Virus record (IMG/VR): IMGVR_UViG_3300044628_001024
Span: 1-22,191 of that record
Direction: 5' to 3' (one strand)
DNA length: 22,191 nt
Origin: a virus
Made by a program: the position numbers and the translations under genes. Below the pieces are notes generated by a model that saw only the letters and a program-made list of their open reading frames with translations, did no database searches and was not told the DNA's origin. Shown here one piece after another: positions 5,978 to 12,453 of the stretch; the stretch's first letter is position 1, and each line of letters begins with the position of its first letter.

Positions 5978-6520
5978 ATGACTAACAGCAAGACCTCATT
6001 TCTCCTAACTCAAAACCACCTGAAACTGCTGAGAAGAATGCACGTTGGGTGGAGCAACTGTGAATTCGGTGCTCCGGAAATAGACCCGAAAAGACCGTAT
6101 GGCAACAGTTGGGTTATCGGAGACATACACGAAATTCTGACTGGAGAAGACCTAGAAGAATTGACCGAGTCACAGGAAGAGGAGTACAGGCAACTTCACG
6201 AACAAACTCAAACAGCCCTCCAAATCATTCTCTCTACGGGGAAGTTTGAGGAAGGTTTGTACATGCTTACTGAACCGTATTCTTCTACATGGGTGCGGAA
6301 AGCCATGATCAATTCCATGGCCTACAAAGACTACACAGCCAGTATGGTCTTCGATACTGAAGACAAGATTATTGTTGGTCGTGTCCTAGACATCGACGAC
6401 ATTATCTCGTTTCACGGCGAAACGATAGCTGAATTTGAATCCAACTTTCATGCAGCCATCGAAGACTATCTAGCCGCATCCCAGGAACTTGGCTCTTCGC
6501 CGGAAAAGCCCGCAAGTTAA
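5978..6520 (+). CDS. phage protein fused to a HicB-type antitoxin domain
   Basis: Residues 1-104 match a phage family I recognise by LTQNHLKLLRRM.VGW..CEFGAPEIDPKRPYGNS..IGDI and a T.TALQI.L.TG stretch; its function is unknown. Residues about 113-180 are a HicB-like partial RNase H fold: MAYKDYTASMVFDTEDKI, then GRVLDIDDIISFHGET, then EFESNFHAAIEDYLAASQE and the typical ending G..PEKPAS. HicB normally neutralises the HicA mRNA interferase and represses its operon. No HicA (about 60 aa with a conserved His) is visible in either flank, so this is an orphan. Internal ATGs at 6305 and 6317 could give a free HicB domain. The gene begins 15 bases after tRNA-Lys. Confidence 0.75.
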   Translation: MTNSKTSFLLTQNHLKLLRRMHVGWSNCEFGAPEIDPKRPYGNSWVIGDIHEILTGEDLEELTESQEEEYRQLHEQTQTALQIILSTGKFEEGLYMLTEPYSSTWVRKAMINSMAYKDYTASMVFDTEDKIIVGRVLDIDDIISFHGETIAEFESNFHAAIEDYLAASQELGSSPEKPAS

Positions 6521-6533
6521 GGTACTTCGAGTG

Positions 6534-6572
6534 TCTAAGGTTCGGTTTCAGGTTCGAGTCCCGCCGGTTCCA
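6534..6572 (+). pseudogene. 3' fragment of a tRNA, copy of the tRNA-Lys 3' end
   Basis: The stretch TCTAAGG, TTCGGTTTCAGGTTCGAG, then CCCGCCGGTTCCA aligns with the end of tRNA-Lys (5925-5963), including the TTCGAG T-loop and acceptor strand CGGTTCC. No matching 5' half (GGAACCG plus D-arm) precedes it, and the T-stem has mismatches. Like the intact copy it lies 14-15 bases before an ATG, so it appears to be the remnant of a duplicated tRNA-plus-gene unit. Confidence 0.55.
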
Positions 6573-6586
6573 TTTTCACACGAACA

Positions 6587-6784
6587 ATGAACAGAGTTTC
6601 AATTGCGATCTTGGCGCTTTGCACCGCTTTATCTGGCAACGAGGCATTGTGCAAGACTCAAGTGGTAGTAACAGGCAGGAACGCAGAAGAAGTACAAAGA
6701 AATGCGTTCAGGGCCAAAATGAGCTACCCGCTCAGACCGGTGAAATGTAGTCAACGGTGCTCTCAATTGCGGGAAAGAGACTGA
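6587..6784 (+). CDS. small secreted or periplasmic protein, 65 aa
   Basis: The N-terminus MNRVSIAILALCTALSGNEA looks like a signal peptide with likely cleavage near residues 20-22. The mature part begins CKTQVVVTGRNAEEVQRNAF and has two more cysteines (C-S-Q-R-C) near the end. Similar tiny exported phage proteins with an x-V-V-V-T-G-R-x-A-E-E-V stretch exist, with unknown role. It follows the tRNA remnant and ends before a promoter module. Confidence 0.6.
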   Translation: MNRVSIAILALCTALSGNEALCKTQVVVTGRNAEEVQRNAFRAKMSYPLRPVKCSQRCSQLRERD

Positions 6785-6809
6785 GGTTCGGGTCTTAGCT
6801 CCAGAGGAA

Positions 6810-6853
6810 GGGCGGTTTACCCCCTTGCCTGTCTGAAAGAAAGGCGGTATGAT
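6810..6853 (+). promoter_or_regulatory. GCGGTTTACC box plus promoter
   Basis: GGGCGGTTTACCCCC leads into -35 TTGCCT (6825-6830), a 17-nt spacer and -10 TATGAT (6848-6853). A GCCT...AGGC dyad spans the spacer. The leader to ATG 6877 is about 17 nt, and no Shine-Dalgarno sequence is obvious. Confidence 0.6.
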
Positions 6854-6876
6854 TATAGGGTAGCCGAGCAAGTCCA

Positions 6877-7155
6877 ATGGAGCAGCCCACAAATCTCTCT
6901 CCCGAAGCACAAGCAATTCGTGCTCAAGCCATCAATGCGTATTGGAGCAGGGCTAGAACCGAAGTTGATCTGATTGTAGCAGCCGCTCTTCGCGCTGCCG
7001 CTGACCAGGTTGTTCCCGAGGATTACGCTTCTTTCACTGGGAATACAGAGTGGGACAATGGTCTAGAAGCAAGGAACGACTCTGTCCGTGAGTCCCTCCT
7101 TGGTATTGCCGCTGAGCTAGAGAGTCGATTCACTAGCTCGATCCAAGAGCGGTAA
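6877..7155 (+). CDS. hypothetical helical protein, 92 aa
   Basis: This is a helical, alanine-rich protein with VAAALRAAADQVVPEDYA (about residues 30-48) and a late helix LLGIAAELESRF. The pattern A-A-A-L-R-A-A-A-D-x-V recurs in small phage and actinobacterial proteins of unknown function. It has its own promoter and sits as a one-gene unit between two promoter modules. Confidence 0.6.
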   Translation: MEQPTNLSPEAQAIRAQAINAYWSRARTEVDLIVAAALRAAADQVVPEDYASFTGNTEWDNGLEARNDSVRESLLGIAAELESRFTSSIQER

Positions 7156-7179
7156 ACCGTTTTCCTCGGGCGGTTTACC
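7151..7179 (+). terminator. 9-bp GGTAAACCG/CGGTTTACC hairpin
   Basis: GGTAAACCG (7151-7159) and CGGTTTACC (7171-7179) are exact inverted repeats with an 11-nt loop. The first arm overlaps the stop of the upstream gene. A C/T-rich run follows, so it may terminate that gene, and its 3' arm is at the same time the upstream box of the next promoter. Confidence 0.5.
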
Positions 7180-7183
7180 CCCC

Positions 7184-7212
7184 TTTCCTTTCCGACAGGA
7201 AAGCGGTATAGT
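7184..7212 (+). promoter_or_regulatory. promoter for the DUF932 gene
   Basis: -35 TTTCCT (7184-7189), 17 nt, -10 TATAGT (7207-7212). The spacer holds a dyad CTTTCC-GACA-GGAAAG that overlaps the -35 and would be a natural operator. The leader to ATG 7243 is about 24 nt. Confidence 0.65.
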
Positions 7213-7242
7213 TATTTCAGTCCAAGCAACCCCTCACAAACC

Positions 7243-8070
7243 ATGCCCGCTTTCGCCATCACCAACGACCTTAACTGGTCCGTCTCCCCAAGGCCCACGG
7301 CATCGCTTAACTCCCAGGGAGTCTGGGTTGCGGATCCAGACCGCAAAGCGATACACCGGGACGACACCGACGAACGCCTCGGATATGTTTCCACCGGGTA
7401 CGAGGTGGTGCAAAATGCCCAGCTTCTCCAGATGATCAACCCTATGGTTGAAGAGGGGCTTCTGGTAGTGGAAAACATGGGATACTTGGCTCACGGGGCC
7501 AAGGTGTTTGCCCAGGCGAAAATCAACCAGGAGTTTCGTGTAGTTGGCGAGGACTACAACGCCTACATTACTCTTCTGAATGGGCACACGGGAAACGCCT
7601 CCGTGGCCATCGGTCCGGTTGCCACTCGCGTAATTTGCGGCAACACTTTTTCGATGGCTTACTCTAACATCGGAGAAAAATTCCGCCACTCTTCCGGAGT
7701 GAACGAGCGGGTTTTGGCGAGCACCGCAGTTCTTGACTACGTTAACGGGGCGATGAAGAAGTACTCCGAGAGCGTTGAAACCATCGCAAGTGCAACTTGC
7801 ACTTCAACCCAATTCCGTGCCTTCCTTGAGGCAACTTACAAGAAAGAAGCGGACAAAATGCGCAATGTCAACGTTCTCAACGACCTGTTTTACAATGGGG
7901 CGGGAAACGAAGGGCGTACCTTTTACGATGCCATGAATGCGGTTACGGACTTTAGTTCCAATCGTAGTCGAAAGAGCGAGACCGGACGCTTCGGTTACGC
8001 AAACTTCGGTCAAGGCGCAACCATCAACCAGCGGGCCATGGAAGTAGCCCTTGAAATGGCTACTGTCTAA
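7243..8070 (+). CDS. DUF932 family protein
   Basis: This 275-aa protein belongs to the DUF932 family found in phages and plasmids. Visible hallmarks are the N-terminal YVSTGYEVVQNAQLL (about 46-60), GAKVFAQAKI (about 86-95), TLLNGHTGNASVAIGPVATR (about 110-129) and VICGNTFSMA (130-139), where the R-V-x-C-x-N-T block is the most conserved part. The C-terminal half is helical. Biochemical activity is unknown; members often sit near replication or repair genes. Length is normal for the family and the gene is transcribed from its own promoter. Confidence 0.85.
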   Translation: MPAFAITNDLNWSVSPRPTASLNSQGVWVADPDRKAIHRDDTDERLGYVSTGYEVVQNAQLLQMINPMVEEGLLVVENMGYLAHGAKVFAQAKINQEFRVVGEDYNAYITLLNGHTGNASVAIGPVATRVICGNTFSMAYSNIGEKFRHSSGVNERVLASTAVLDYVNGAMKKYSESVETIASATCTSTQFRAFLEATYKKEADKMRNVNVLNDLFYNGAGNEGRTFYDAMNAVTDFSSNRSRKSETGRFGYANFGQGATINQRAMEVALEMATV

Positions 8071-8097
8071 CTAGCGAGTGTCGGGCCCAGGGGTGGG

Positions 8098-8140
8098 GGC
8101 GGTCTCCCGCCTTGCCCCCCTGCCGTGCACATGCTAAAGT
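8098..8140 (+). promoter_or_regulatory. GGCGG-TCTC-CCGCC hairpin plus promoter
   Basis: The hairpin at 8098-8111 is followed at once by -35 TTGCCC (8112-8117), 17 nt and -10 TAAAGT (8135-8140). It is the same module as elsewhere, with a weaker -10. It should drive the pair at 8171 and 8413. Confidence 0.55.
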
Positions 8141-8170
8141 TAGTCAGCTAACCCTAAACCTCAACCCTCA

Positions 8171-8416
8171 ATGAAGTACCGCATTCGAGAAGAAATCCGT
8201 ACCGAAAACGGTGAAAGGATTAGCCGGTTCTACTGCGAACACAGGTTCCTGTGGTTATGGTGGGACACTTTTATCCACTATGGAAGTGTAGATGATGAAG
8301 ACGAAATAGGTAAAAGGACAACGATTTATTTTAATACAAAACAAGAAGCGCTAAAGGCTTTGCGCGATCATCTTCAGCCCCCAAAGTTAACAGAAGTGAG
8401 ATTTCACGAAGTATGA
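8171..8416 (+). CDS. small hypothetical protein, 81 aa
   Basis: It starts MKYRIREEIRTENGERISRF and has a tryptophan-rich core (FLWLWWDTF) followed by TIYFNTKQEALKALRDHL. The layout resembles small phage and bacterial proteins with a beta-hairpin, aromatic patch and one helix. It ends in an ATGA overlap with the next gene. Function is unknown. Confidence 0.65.
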   Translation: MKYRIREEIRTENGERISRFYCEHRFLWLWWDTFIHYGSVDDEDEIGKRTTIYFNTKQEALKALRDHLQPPKLTEVRFHEV

Positions 8417-8703
8417 GACCCGCAAACCTTTGCTTTAACGCTGTCGTAGGCCTTATGTCCATTACTGCGGCACTCGGACTAGTAATTCTAGTGGTGGCGG
8501 CAATTGACGTGGCCATCCGTAGAGCCGATGAGAATACCTCCAAGACTGAGAGAGAAGAAGCGAAGGTCTTAGCCGAAAAGTGCAAGCTGGTGAGTAACTC
8601 AGTTCGTGCAGACCCGTACATAACCGAGAGGCCCCTAAGCCTCCACATTTGCAACGACCAGGGGGTCTCAACTTATTTTGTAACGCGTAAGCCGTTCCCC
8701 TAA
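8413..8703 (+). CDS. membrane-anchored small protein, 96 aa
   Basis: A single strong transmembrane helix (about residues 8-32) is followed by a charged linker (RRADENTSKTEREEAKVLAE) and an outside or periplasmic tail with two cysteines (CKL and CND). Coupled to the upstream gene by ATGA. No family is recognised. Confidence 0.65.
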   Translation: MRPANLCFNAVVGLMSITAALGLVILVVAAIDVAIRRADENTSKTEREEAKVLAEKCKLVSNSVRADPYITERPLSLHICNDQGVSTYFVTRKPFP

Positions 8704-8775
8704 AGTTGCTTAGCGAGGGAAACCCCTCACCGTTCCCCTTTTTCCAAACAAACTACTGTATTTTCGAACGAAACA

Positions 8776-9327
8776 ATGACCTCAGCAACTTGCACCGAAG
8801 CACTGACGCCAGCTGAAGCCACTCGGGTTGCTCACCGGATGTGCACATCACAAGGGCTCCCTCCGCTCCCGCATATCCCGGCGAATTTCCTACTCGCCCT
8901 TGACGCCTTAGAGGAGTGCACGTACAGAAACGTAGAAGACTTGGGAGGGTTGACACCCGAACAACAGGAAGCCAATCTCCTCCATGTCGCACTATGGATT
9001 GTTGAGCGCGACCGGAAAAACCTCCACATGGAGAGGTGGCACAAGCTCTGGTTTGACATTTCCCCAACAACTTACGAAGACTGGTGCTTCTACGAGGAAC
9101 CTTCGAACGAAGCCGGTTTTCACACGTGCGGGACCGTCCACTGTCTGGCGGGCTTCGCGCAGGTTATGGGGGGGATTGGTGCTTTTGCTCTCACACCTGA
9201 CGAAGCGGGAGAGGTGCTTCTCGGATCGAATGCAGCAGGCCACTTCTTCGACACTGACGAACAAGCACTTGTTTTCCTGGAACAAGTTATTGAACGTAAT
9301 TCCCATTCAGTACCCCCCACTGAGTAG
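8776..9327 (+). CDS. phage hypothetical protein with CGTVHCLAG motif
   Basis: This 183-aa protein contains FHTCGTVHCLAGFAQVMGG (about residues 115-133), which marks a recurrent phage family in which two cysteines and a histidine lie close together. Further blocks are W..WFDISPTTYEDWCFY and DTDEQALVFLEQVI near the end. The C-x4-C/H arrangement suggests a metal site or disulphide, but no activity is known. The promoter is unclear: the 72-nt gap before it holds only a weak TACTGT (8754-8759). The next gene starts one base after its stop. Confidence 0.65.
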   Translation: MTSATCTEALTPAEATRVAHRMCTSQGLPPLPHIPANFLLALDALEECTYRNVEDLGGLTPEQQEANLLHVALWIVERDRKNLHMERWHKLWFDISPTTYEDWCFYEEPSNEAGFHTCGTVHCLAGFAQVMGGIGAFALTPDEAGEVLLGSNAAGHFFDTDEQALVFLEQVIERNSHSVPPTE

Positions 9328-9328
9328 T

Positions 9329-9622
9329 ATGAAAATCACGTATAACGCACCGTCGAAAGTTGAACGCACCGTCAAACTTAACGAGTCCGATTTCCCGCCC
9401 CTTTATGGCGCGATCCGAGACTGTTTCCTGCAGAGACTTAAATCTTTCGGCTTGTCCAACCCGTTCTTCCCCTTTGAGTACGAAGCGATCGAGTTCTGTC
9501 GCACGGCGGGAGTTGATACGACTAATCGCATAGACGTGGTCGAATTCTTTGAGACGCTTCTTTTGAGGGGAACCCCGGAAGTTTCAAACATTTCGGAGGA
9601 AGATGAAAACGGCAATCACTAG
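9329..9622 (+). CDS. hypothetical protein, 97 aa
   Basis: The start at 9329 is chosen because it follows the upstream stop by one base; the frame is open further upstream but that part overlaps the previous gene. The protein begins MKITYNAPSKVERTVKLNES, contains an aromatic helix (FFPFEYEAIEFCRTAG) and ends acidic (SEEDENGNH). It overlaps the next gene by 20 bases. No family is recognised. Confidence 0.6.
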   Translation: MKITYNAPSKVERTVKLNESDFPPLYGAIRDCFLQRLKSFGLSNPFFPFEYEAIEFCRTAGVDTTNRIDVVEFFETLLLRGTPEVSNISEEDENGNH

Positions 9623-10046
9623 CTTAAGGGTGGCCGAGAAGGTTTCGGTGCAGTCGGGAGACTTCCCCGACATCCCCTATCTTATTGTCAACCTAACATG
9701 GAAAGTATCCCCCAACAGCACGCACTTTCAGTGGTTTCTCGACGATACGAAAGATATCGTGCAGCAGTTAAGCGTCGTAAATCCTGAAAAATGGGACGAC
9801 CCGTTCTCACTATTCGAAATAGAATTTGAAAAAGTTTGGATTCCGCACGGAGATAGGTGGAAGTACATTCCAAAGTTCAACACTTTCTGGTACAAGGATT
9901 ACGTTTCAGACTGCCCGGTCGTTAGGGCCACCTTAAAAGAGCTCGAACACTTTCAGCAGAGGGAAGAGTTTTCGTCGGAGTACCGGTTTTTTGATGAGAG
10001 TATTTTGTACAAGCATCTCTCGGTCTTGTGCACCTTTACGGACTGA
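9603..10046 (+). CDS. hypothetical protein, 147 aa
   Basis: ATG 9603 is preceded by CGGAGGAAG, one of the few Shine-Dalgarno-like sequences in the window, although very close to the start. The protein is soluble and rich in aromatic residues (WFLDDTKDIV, FNTFWYKDYV). No domain is recognised. The start lies inside the upstream gene and the end overlaps the next possible start at 10028. Confidence 0.55.
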   Translation: MKTAITSLRVAEKVSVQSGDFPDIPYLIVNLTWKVSPNSTHFQWFLDDTKDIVQQLSVVNPEKWDDPFSLFEIEFEKVWIPHGDRWKYIPKFNTFWYKDYVSDCPVVRATLKELEHFQQREEFSSEYRFFDESILYKHLSVLCTFTD

Positions 10047-10384
10047 TCCGGGTAAATTACACTATACAGACCTTTCGCAGAGCAACGTTGGAACAAACGA
10101 ATAAAGAGCCAGAATGTTGCCGCAGAAGTTTCGGCGCATCCTTGATTGACACAGCTAAACGAATGCTGGAAGATCCGTCGTTCGCCCCTCGCCAAGTGGC
10201 AAAGGACCGACTCGCACTTTGTGAGAGCAACGTGTGCGGATCCTTTGAAGAAAAAAGTTCAACCTGTGACGAGTGCGGATGCTTTCTTCCCGCTAAGACA
10301 ACCATGGCAAACATGCGGTGCCCGCGAGACTACTGGGTTGAGTGGGTGAGAGGGGAGTCCAATGACGCGGGAGAGGGGGCTTAA
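10028..10384 (+). CDS. Cys-rich zinc-ribbon-like protein
   Basis: Counting from GTG 10028, cysteines C65, C70, C80, C83, C85 and C98 lie in RLALCESNVCGSF, STCDECGCFLPAK and RCPRDYW. This spacing matches small phage and bacterial proteins with a C-terminal zinc ribbon ending C-P-x-x-x-W. The start is uncertain: GTG 10028 overlaps the previous gene, while TTG 10088 lies in frame about 20 nt after a TATACA hexamer (10063-10068) and would give 98 aa beginning at the E-Q-T-N-K segment. Function is unknown. Confidence 0.6.
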   Translation: MHLYGLIRVNYTIQTFRRATLEQTNKEPECCRRSFGASLIDTAKRMLEDPSFAPRQVAKDRLALCESNVCGSFEEKSSTCDECGCFLPAKTTMANMRCPRDYWVEWVRGESNDAGEGA

Positions 10385-10408
10385 GTCAGGGGTGCCTTGC
10401 AGATAAGG

Positions 10409-10436
10409 TTTACTCCCCCTTGTGGAACGCTATTCT
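10409..10436 (+). promoter_or_regulatory. promoter for tRNA-Arg
   Basis: TTTACT (10409-10414), 16 nt, TATTCT (10431-10436), preceded by AAGG as a reduced GGTTTAC box. Predicted initiation lies a few bases before the tRNA at 10447, so little 5' trimming would be needed. Confidence 0.5.
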
Positions 10437-10446
10437 AAACGTGAAA

Positions 10447-10518
10447 GCCCTGGTAGCTCAGTGGAAGAGCACTGTCCTTCTAAGACACCGGTCGTGGGTT
10501 CGAATCCCCCTCAGGGCG
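10447..10518 (+). tRNA. tRNA-Arg(UCU)
   Basis: Acceptor GCCCUGG/UCAGGGC (one G-U), D-arm GCUC-AGUGGAA-GAGC, anticodon arm CUGUC-CUUCUAA-GACAC, T-arm GUGGG-UUCGAAU-CCCCC. The loop gives anticodon UCU, which reads AGA/AGG and is very common among phage tRNAs. The first anticodon-stem pair (C27-C43) and one T-stem pair are mismatched. CCA is not encoded; discriminator G. Confidence 0.9.
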
Positions 10519-10562
10519 TCGGTTGCCTTTGCAGCCACACTAAACAACAACAACAATACAAA

Positions 10563-10727
10563 ATGGCAAATCTTTCTCTAGTTGATCGTGCCGCACGAAT
10601 TAGCAACAAAAGCCCCAGGGGAGCAAAGCTCCTTCTGAAGCTCAGCGAGGCAATCACCGGCACTGAAGTTCAAAGGGCCCTTGACGAATTTGACTTGGCG
10701 TTCGGAGTTCAAACTCCCTCTGTCTGA
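10563..10727 (+). CDS. small hypothetical protein, 54 aa
   Basis: Chosen start ATG 10563, because upstream codons of the same frame lie inside tRNA-Arg. The sequence is MANLSLVDRAARISNKSPRG, a helical middle, and TEVQRALDEFDLAFGVQ near the end. The C-terminal E-V-Q-x-A-L-D-E-x-x-L-x-x-G motif recurs in the protein at 11101-11442, linking the two. Function is unknown. Confidence 0.55.
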   Translation: MANLSLVDRAARISNKSPRGAKLLLKLSEAITGTEVQRALDEFDLAFGVQTPSV

Positions 10728-10769
10728 GCTTTACCTTGGGTTCCATCCCACACGGTGGTTCCCTTTCCT

Positions 10770-10858
10770 GGGCGTGTGGTGTACGGTGCACAGGGACCCT
10801 TATACAGTCCTCTCCGGCAGATTACCGGCTAGTTAGGGTTCGACTCCCTACACGCCTA
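10770..10858 (+). tRNA. type-II tRNA with apparent anticodon UAU
   Basis: Acceptor GGGCGUG/CACGCCU (terminal G-U), short D-arm GUGU-ACGGU-GCAC, long variable arm with CCGG-CAGAUUA-CCGG, and T-arm UAGGG-UUCGACU-CCCUA. The anticodon arm pairs either as GGGAC/GUCCU with a nine-base loop CCUUAUACA, or as GGACC/AGUCC with a seven-base loop CUUAUAC and a C-A pair at 31-39. Both put UAU after a U33, which would read AUA (Ile). A long variable arm is normally found only in Leu, Ser and bacterial Tyr tRNAs, so the charged amino acid is uncertain. CCA is not encoded. Confidence 0.65.
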
Positions 10859-10948
10859 CTTAGTTTCAAGTCCTCGAAAACTCGTTAAAGAACACACCCA
10901 CAGGTCATATCCGGTGAACGACACAGGAGTGGCCCACCACGGTGACAA

Positions 10949-11033
10949 GGAAGAGTGGCTGAGCGGCCGAAAGCAGCAGCTTCGAACACTGTAGAGGGTT
11001 AAACCTCCGGGGGTTCAAATCCCCCCTCTTCCG
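10949..11033 (+). tRNA. tRNA-Ser(CGA)
   Basis: Acceptor GGAAGAG/CUCUUCC with G73, D-arm GCU-GAGCGGCCGAA-AGC, long variable arm GAGG-GUUAAA-CCUC, T-arm GGGGG-UUCAAAU-CCCCC. The anticodon stem is GCAGC/ACUGU with a C-A mismatch at 31-39 and loop UUCGAAC, giving CGA (codon UCG). The same C31-A39 mismatch is possible in the type-II tRNA just upstream. CCA is not encoded. Confidence 0.85.
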
Positions 11034-11063
11034 TTTACGGTTTCCCCTTTGAACACATAGAGG

Positions 11064-11092
11064 TTCAACGGCGCTAAAGAAACCGTTATACA
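11064..11092 (+). promoter_or_regulatory. promoter inside nested inverted repeats
   Basis: -35 TTCAAC (11064-11069), 17 nt, -10 TATACA (11087-11092). TTGAAC...GTTCAA and ACGGTTT...AAACCGT are nested inverted repeats covering the promoter, so it probably binds a regulator. ATG 11101 is only eight bases beyond the -10, giving a leader of one or two bases. Confidence 0.5.
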
Positions 11093-11100
11093 CATGCAAA

Positions 11101-11442
11101 ATGACAATTAAAGACAAACCGGAATTCGTGAATGAAGTAATTTCACGGGTGATTAACAACGCACCAATAAGCGAAGTTCTCCGCGTATACTCTCTCTCCG
11201 TGAAAGCGGCAATTGACGAACTTGACGACGACGGCTTCTTTCAGGCCGTGCTTAACGCGGGGTACACAGACCTGATTGAAAAGTACGCTGACTTAGACGA
11301 CCTTGACGAATTTGTTGAGGGTTTCTCGGGTAGTGAGGGAAGTGTGGTCTACGAGAACACAGGAAGGTCGGAAGTTCAAAGTGCTCTTGACGAGCTTAAC
11401 CTTGACGTTGGTCTGTGCCTGGACGAATGTTCCCCTTCCTAG
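11101..11442 (+). CDS. acidic hypothetical protein, 113 aa
   Basis: Strongly acidic (DLDDLDEFVEGFSG, DELDDDGF) with a helical N-terminal half. RVINNAPISEVLRVYSLSVK could be a small helix-turn-helix but is not convincing. The C-terminus has SEVQSALDELNLDVG, the motif shared with the 54-aa protein at 10563. An acidic, DNA-mimic-like role is possible but unsupported. It overlaps the next gene. Confidence 0.6.
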   Translation: MTIKDKPEFVNEVISRVINNAPISEVLRVYSLSVKAAIDELDDDGFFQAVLNAGYTDLIEKYADLDDLDEFVEGFSGSEGSVVYENTGRSEVQSALDELNLDVGLCLDECSPS

Positions 11443-11621
11443 ACGAGACTGACTGGCTTTTGCCTCTGAGGCAAGCGTCCTTTTTAGCAGAGAAGCGCGC
11501 ACTATCCTTGGAAAGTCGCGTAAGAGAACTGAGGCGAACTAAGCGGAAACTGAGGCAGAGGAGAGTAGAGCTACAGAAAGAAGAGTCTCAGATTCTGCGG
11601 GCTATACTTAAAACCCGGTGA
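11427..11621 (+). CDS. basic coiled-coil protein, 64 aa
   Basis: ATG 11427 lies 16 bases inside the upstream gene; a GTG at 11415 is an alternative start. Most of the protein is one long helix rich in Arg, Lys, Glu and Leu (RVRELRRTKRKLRQRRVELQ), typical of a coiled coil able to bind nucleic acid or the acidic neighbour. It ends just before the next promoter. Confidence 0.55.
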   Translation: MFPFLDETDWLLPLRQASFLAEKRALSLESRVRELRRTKRKLRQRRVELQKEESQILRAILKTR

Positions 11622-11640
11622 AAGGGGACGGTTTCCACCC

Positions 11641-11669
11641 TTGCCTTTCTGGATCAAAGGGGCTATAAT
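11641..11669 (+). promoter_or_regulatory. consensus-like promoter
   Basis: -35 TTGCCT (11641-11646), 17 nt, -10 TATAAT (11664-11669), the strongest -10 in the window. Upstream GGACGGTTTCCACCC is the usual box, and a CCTTT...AAAGG dyad lies in the spacer. The leader to ATG 11700 is about 24 nt. Confidence 0.65.
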
Positions 11670-11699
11670 GGGTGTGTAAGCGAGCTTAGTTCTTCAAGT

Positions 11700-12224
11700 A
11701 TGAAGCGTGCCATCAAAATTGACGGCAAGGTTACCGTCCCCAATTTCACTATTGAAAAACTCCTGCGGTCGGTGTCAGAAGACGCAGCGGGCACCAGTAG
11801 GTCCGACCCACGGTTGTGGACTCTCGGCGATGTCGGGTCCAAGCCAGTGCCGGACTGGCTTCGCTCCACTTTGCAAGAGGCACTTTTGCTTCTAAATCGT
11901 GCAGAACAGCAATACAGGTTTCCATCCCCGACTGAAAATATGCGTCGCGAGGGCGCCACGGTTGTGTACGGGAAAGGGTCCGTAGGTTCGCACGAAGACT
12001 ACGAAATGACTGGTTTGTCTCTCTTGGTTTTTCTCGGGGGGCACACCCCTGACGACGAAGCACCCTACGGCAGCCAGCTCATATCTGAAGGCGAATTTTA
12101 CGCTGGCGGAAAAATGACATTGATGAGGCCAGGGGACGCGCTAGTTTTTGACGATAGGAAAACGCACTCTTGGATGGCCAACGGCTGCTGGTTCTTTATC
12201 GTTAGCCCCCTCAACAAAGTTTAG
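11700..12224 (+). CDS. cupin-fold protein, possible 2OG-Fe(II) oxygenase-like
   Basis: The C-terminal half (about residues 86-174) reads as a double-stranded beta-helix: VVYGKGSVGSHEDYEMTGLS with H98-x-D100, then LLVFLGG, EGEFYAGGKMTLMRPGDALVF and KTHSWM with H156. An H-x-D...H triad followed by G-D-x-x-x-F is what 2-oxoglutarate/Fe(II) dioxygenases of phages show, but the downstream Arg that binds 2OG is not evident. It could modify nucleotides or proteins, or be a non-catalytic cupin. The N-terminal 85 residues are helical and unassigned. Confidence 0.45.
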   Translation: MKRAIKIDGKVTVPNFTIEKLLRSVSEDAAGTSRSDPRLWTLGDVGSKPVPDWLRSTLQEALLLLNRAEQQYRFPSPTENMRREGATVVYGKGSVGSHEDYEMTGLSLLVFLGGHTPDDEAPYGSQLISEGEFYAGGKMTLMRPGDALVFDDRKTHSWMANGCWFFIVSPLNKV

Positions 12225-12225
12225 T

Positions 12226-12435
12226 ATGCCAAAACTTCTCCCACTTAATTCTTTCGTCGAACAAGTTGCACAACATTCCTTTAACAACTGGGATGGTGGC
12301 GGAGACGGCAGAATTGCGGACTTATTTTGGCCTGCGATTATCTACGGTGTGCCTGAAGTTGATTTAGAAAGGAAGGTTAGGGCAAAGTTTCAGGACATAA
12401 AAGCTGAGTATAACGAAAGATTCATCTTCAACTAA
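12226..12435 (+). CDS. small hypothetical protein, 69 aa
   Basis: The ATG follows the previous stop by one base. The protein (MPKLLPLNSFVEQVAQHSFN, a glycine patch GGGDGR, then VPEVDLERKVRAKFQDIKAEYNERF) is soluble and partly helical. No family is recognised. Confidence 0.55.
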   Translation: MPKLLPLNSFVEQVAQHSFNNWDGGGDGRIADLFWPAIIYGVPEVDLERKVRAKFQDIKAEYNERFIFN

Positions 12436-12453
12436 CCAACCGACAAGTGAAAG

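Noticed and set aside
6587-6784. HicA toxin next to the HicB domain
   Set aside because: The 65-aa product has a signal peptide and none of the HicA strand-His pattern.
8984-9328. Long plus-strand open frame starting at 8984 (212 aa)
   Set aside because: Its first 115 codons overlap a better gene (8776-9327). Only the part from ATG 9329 is kept.
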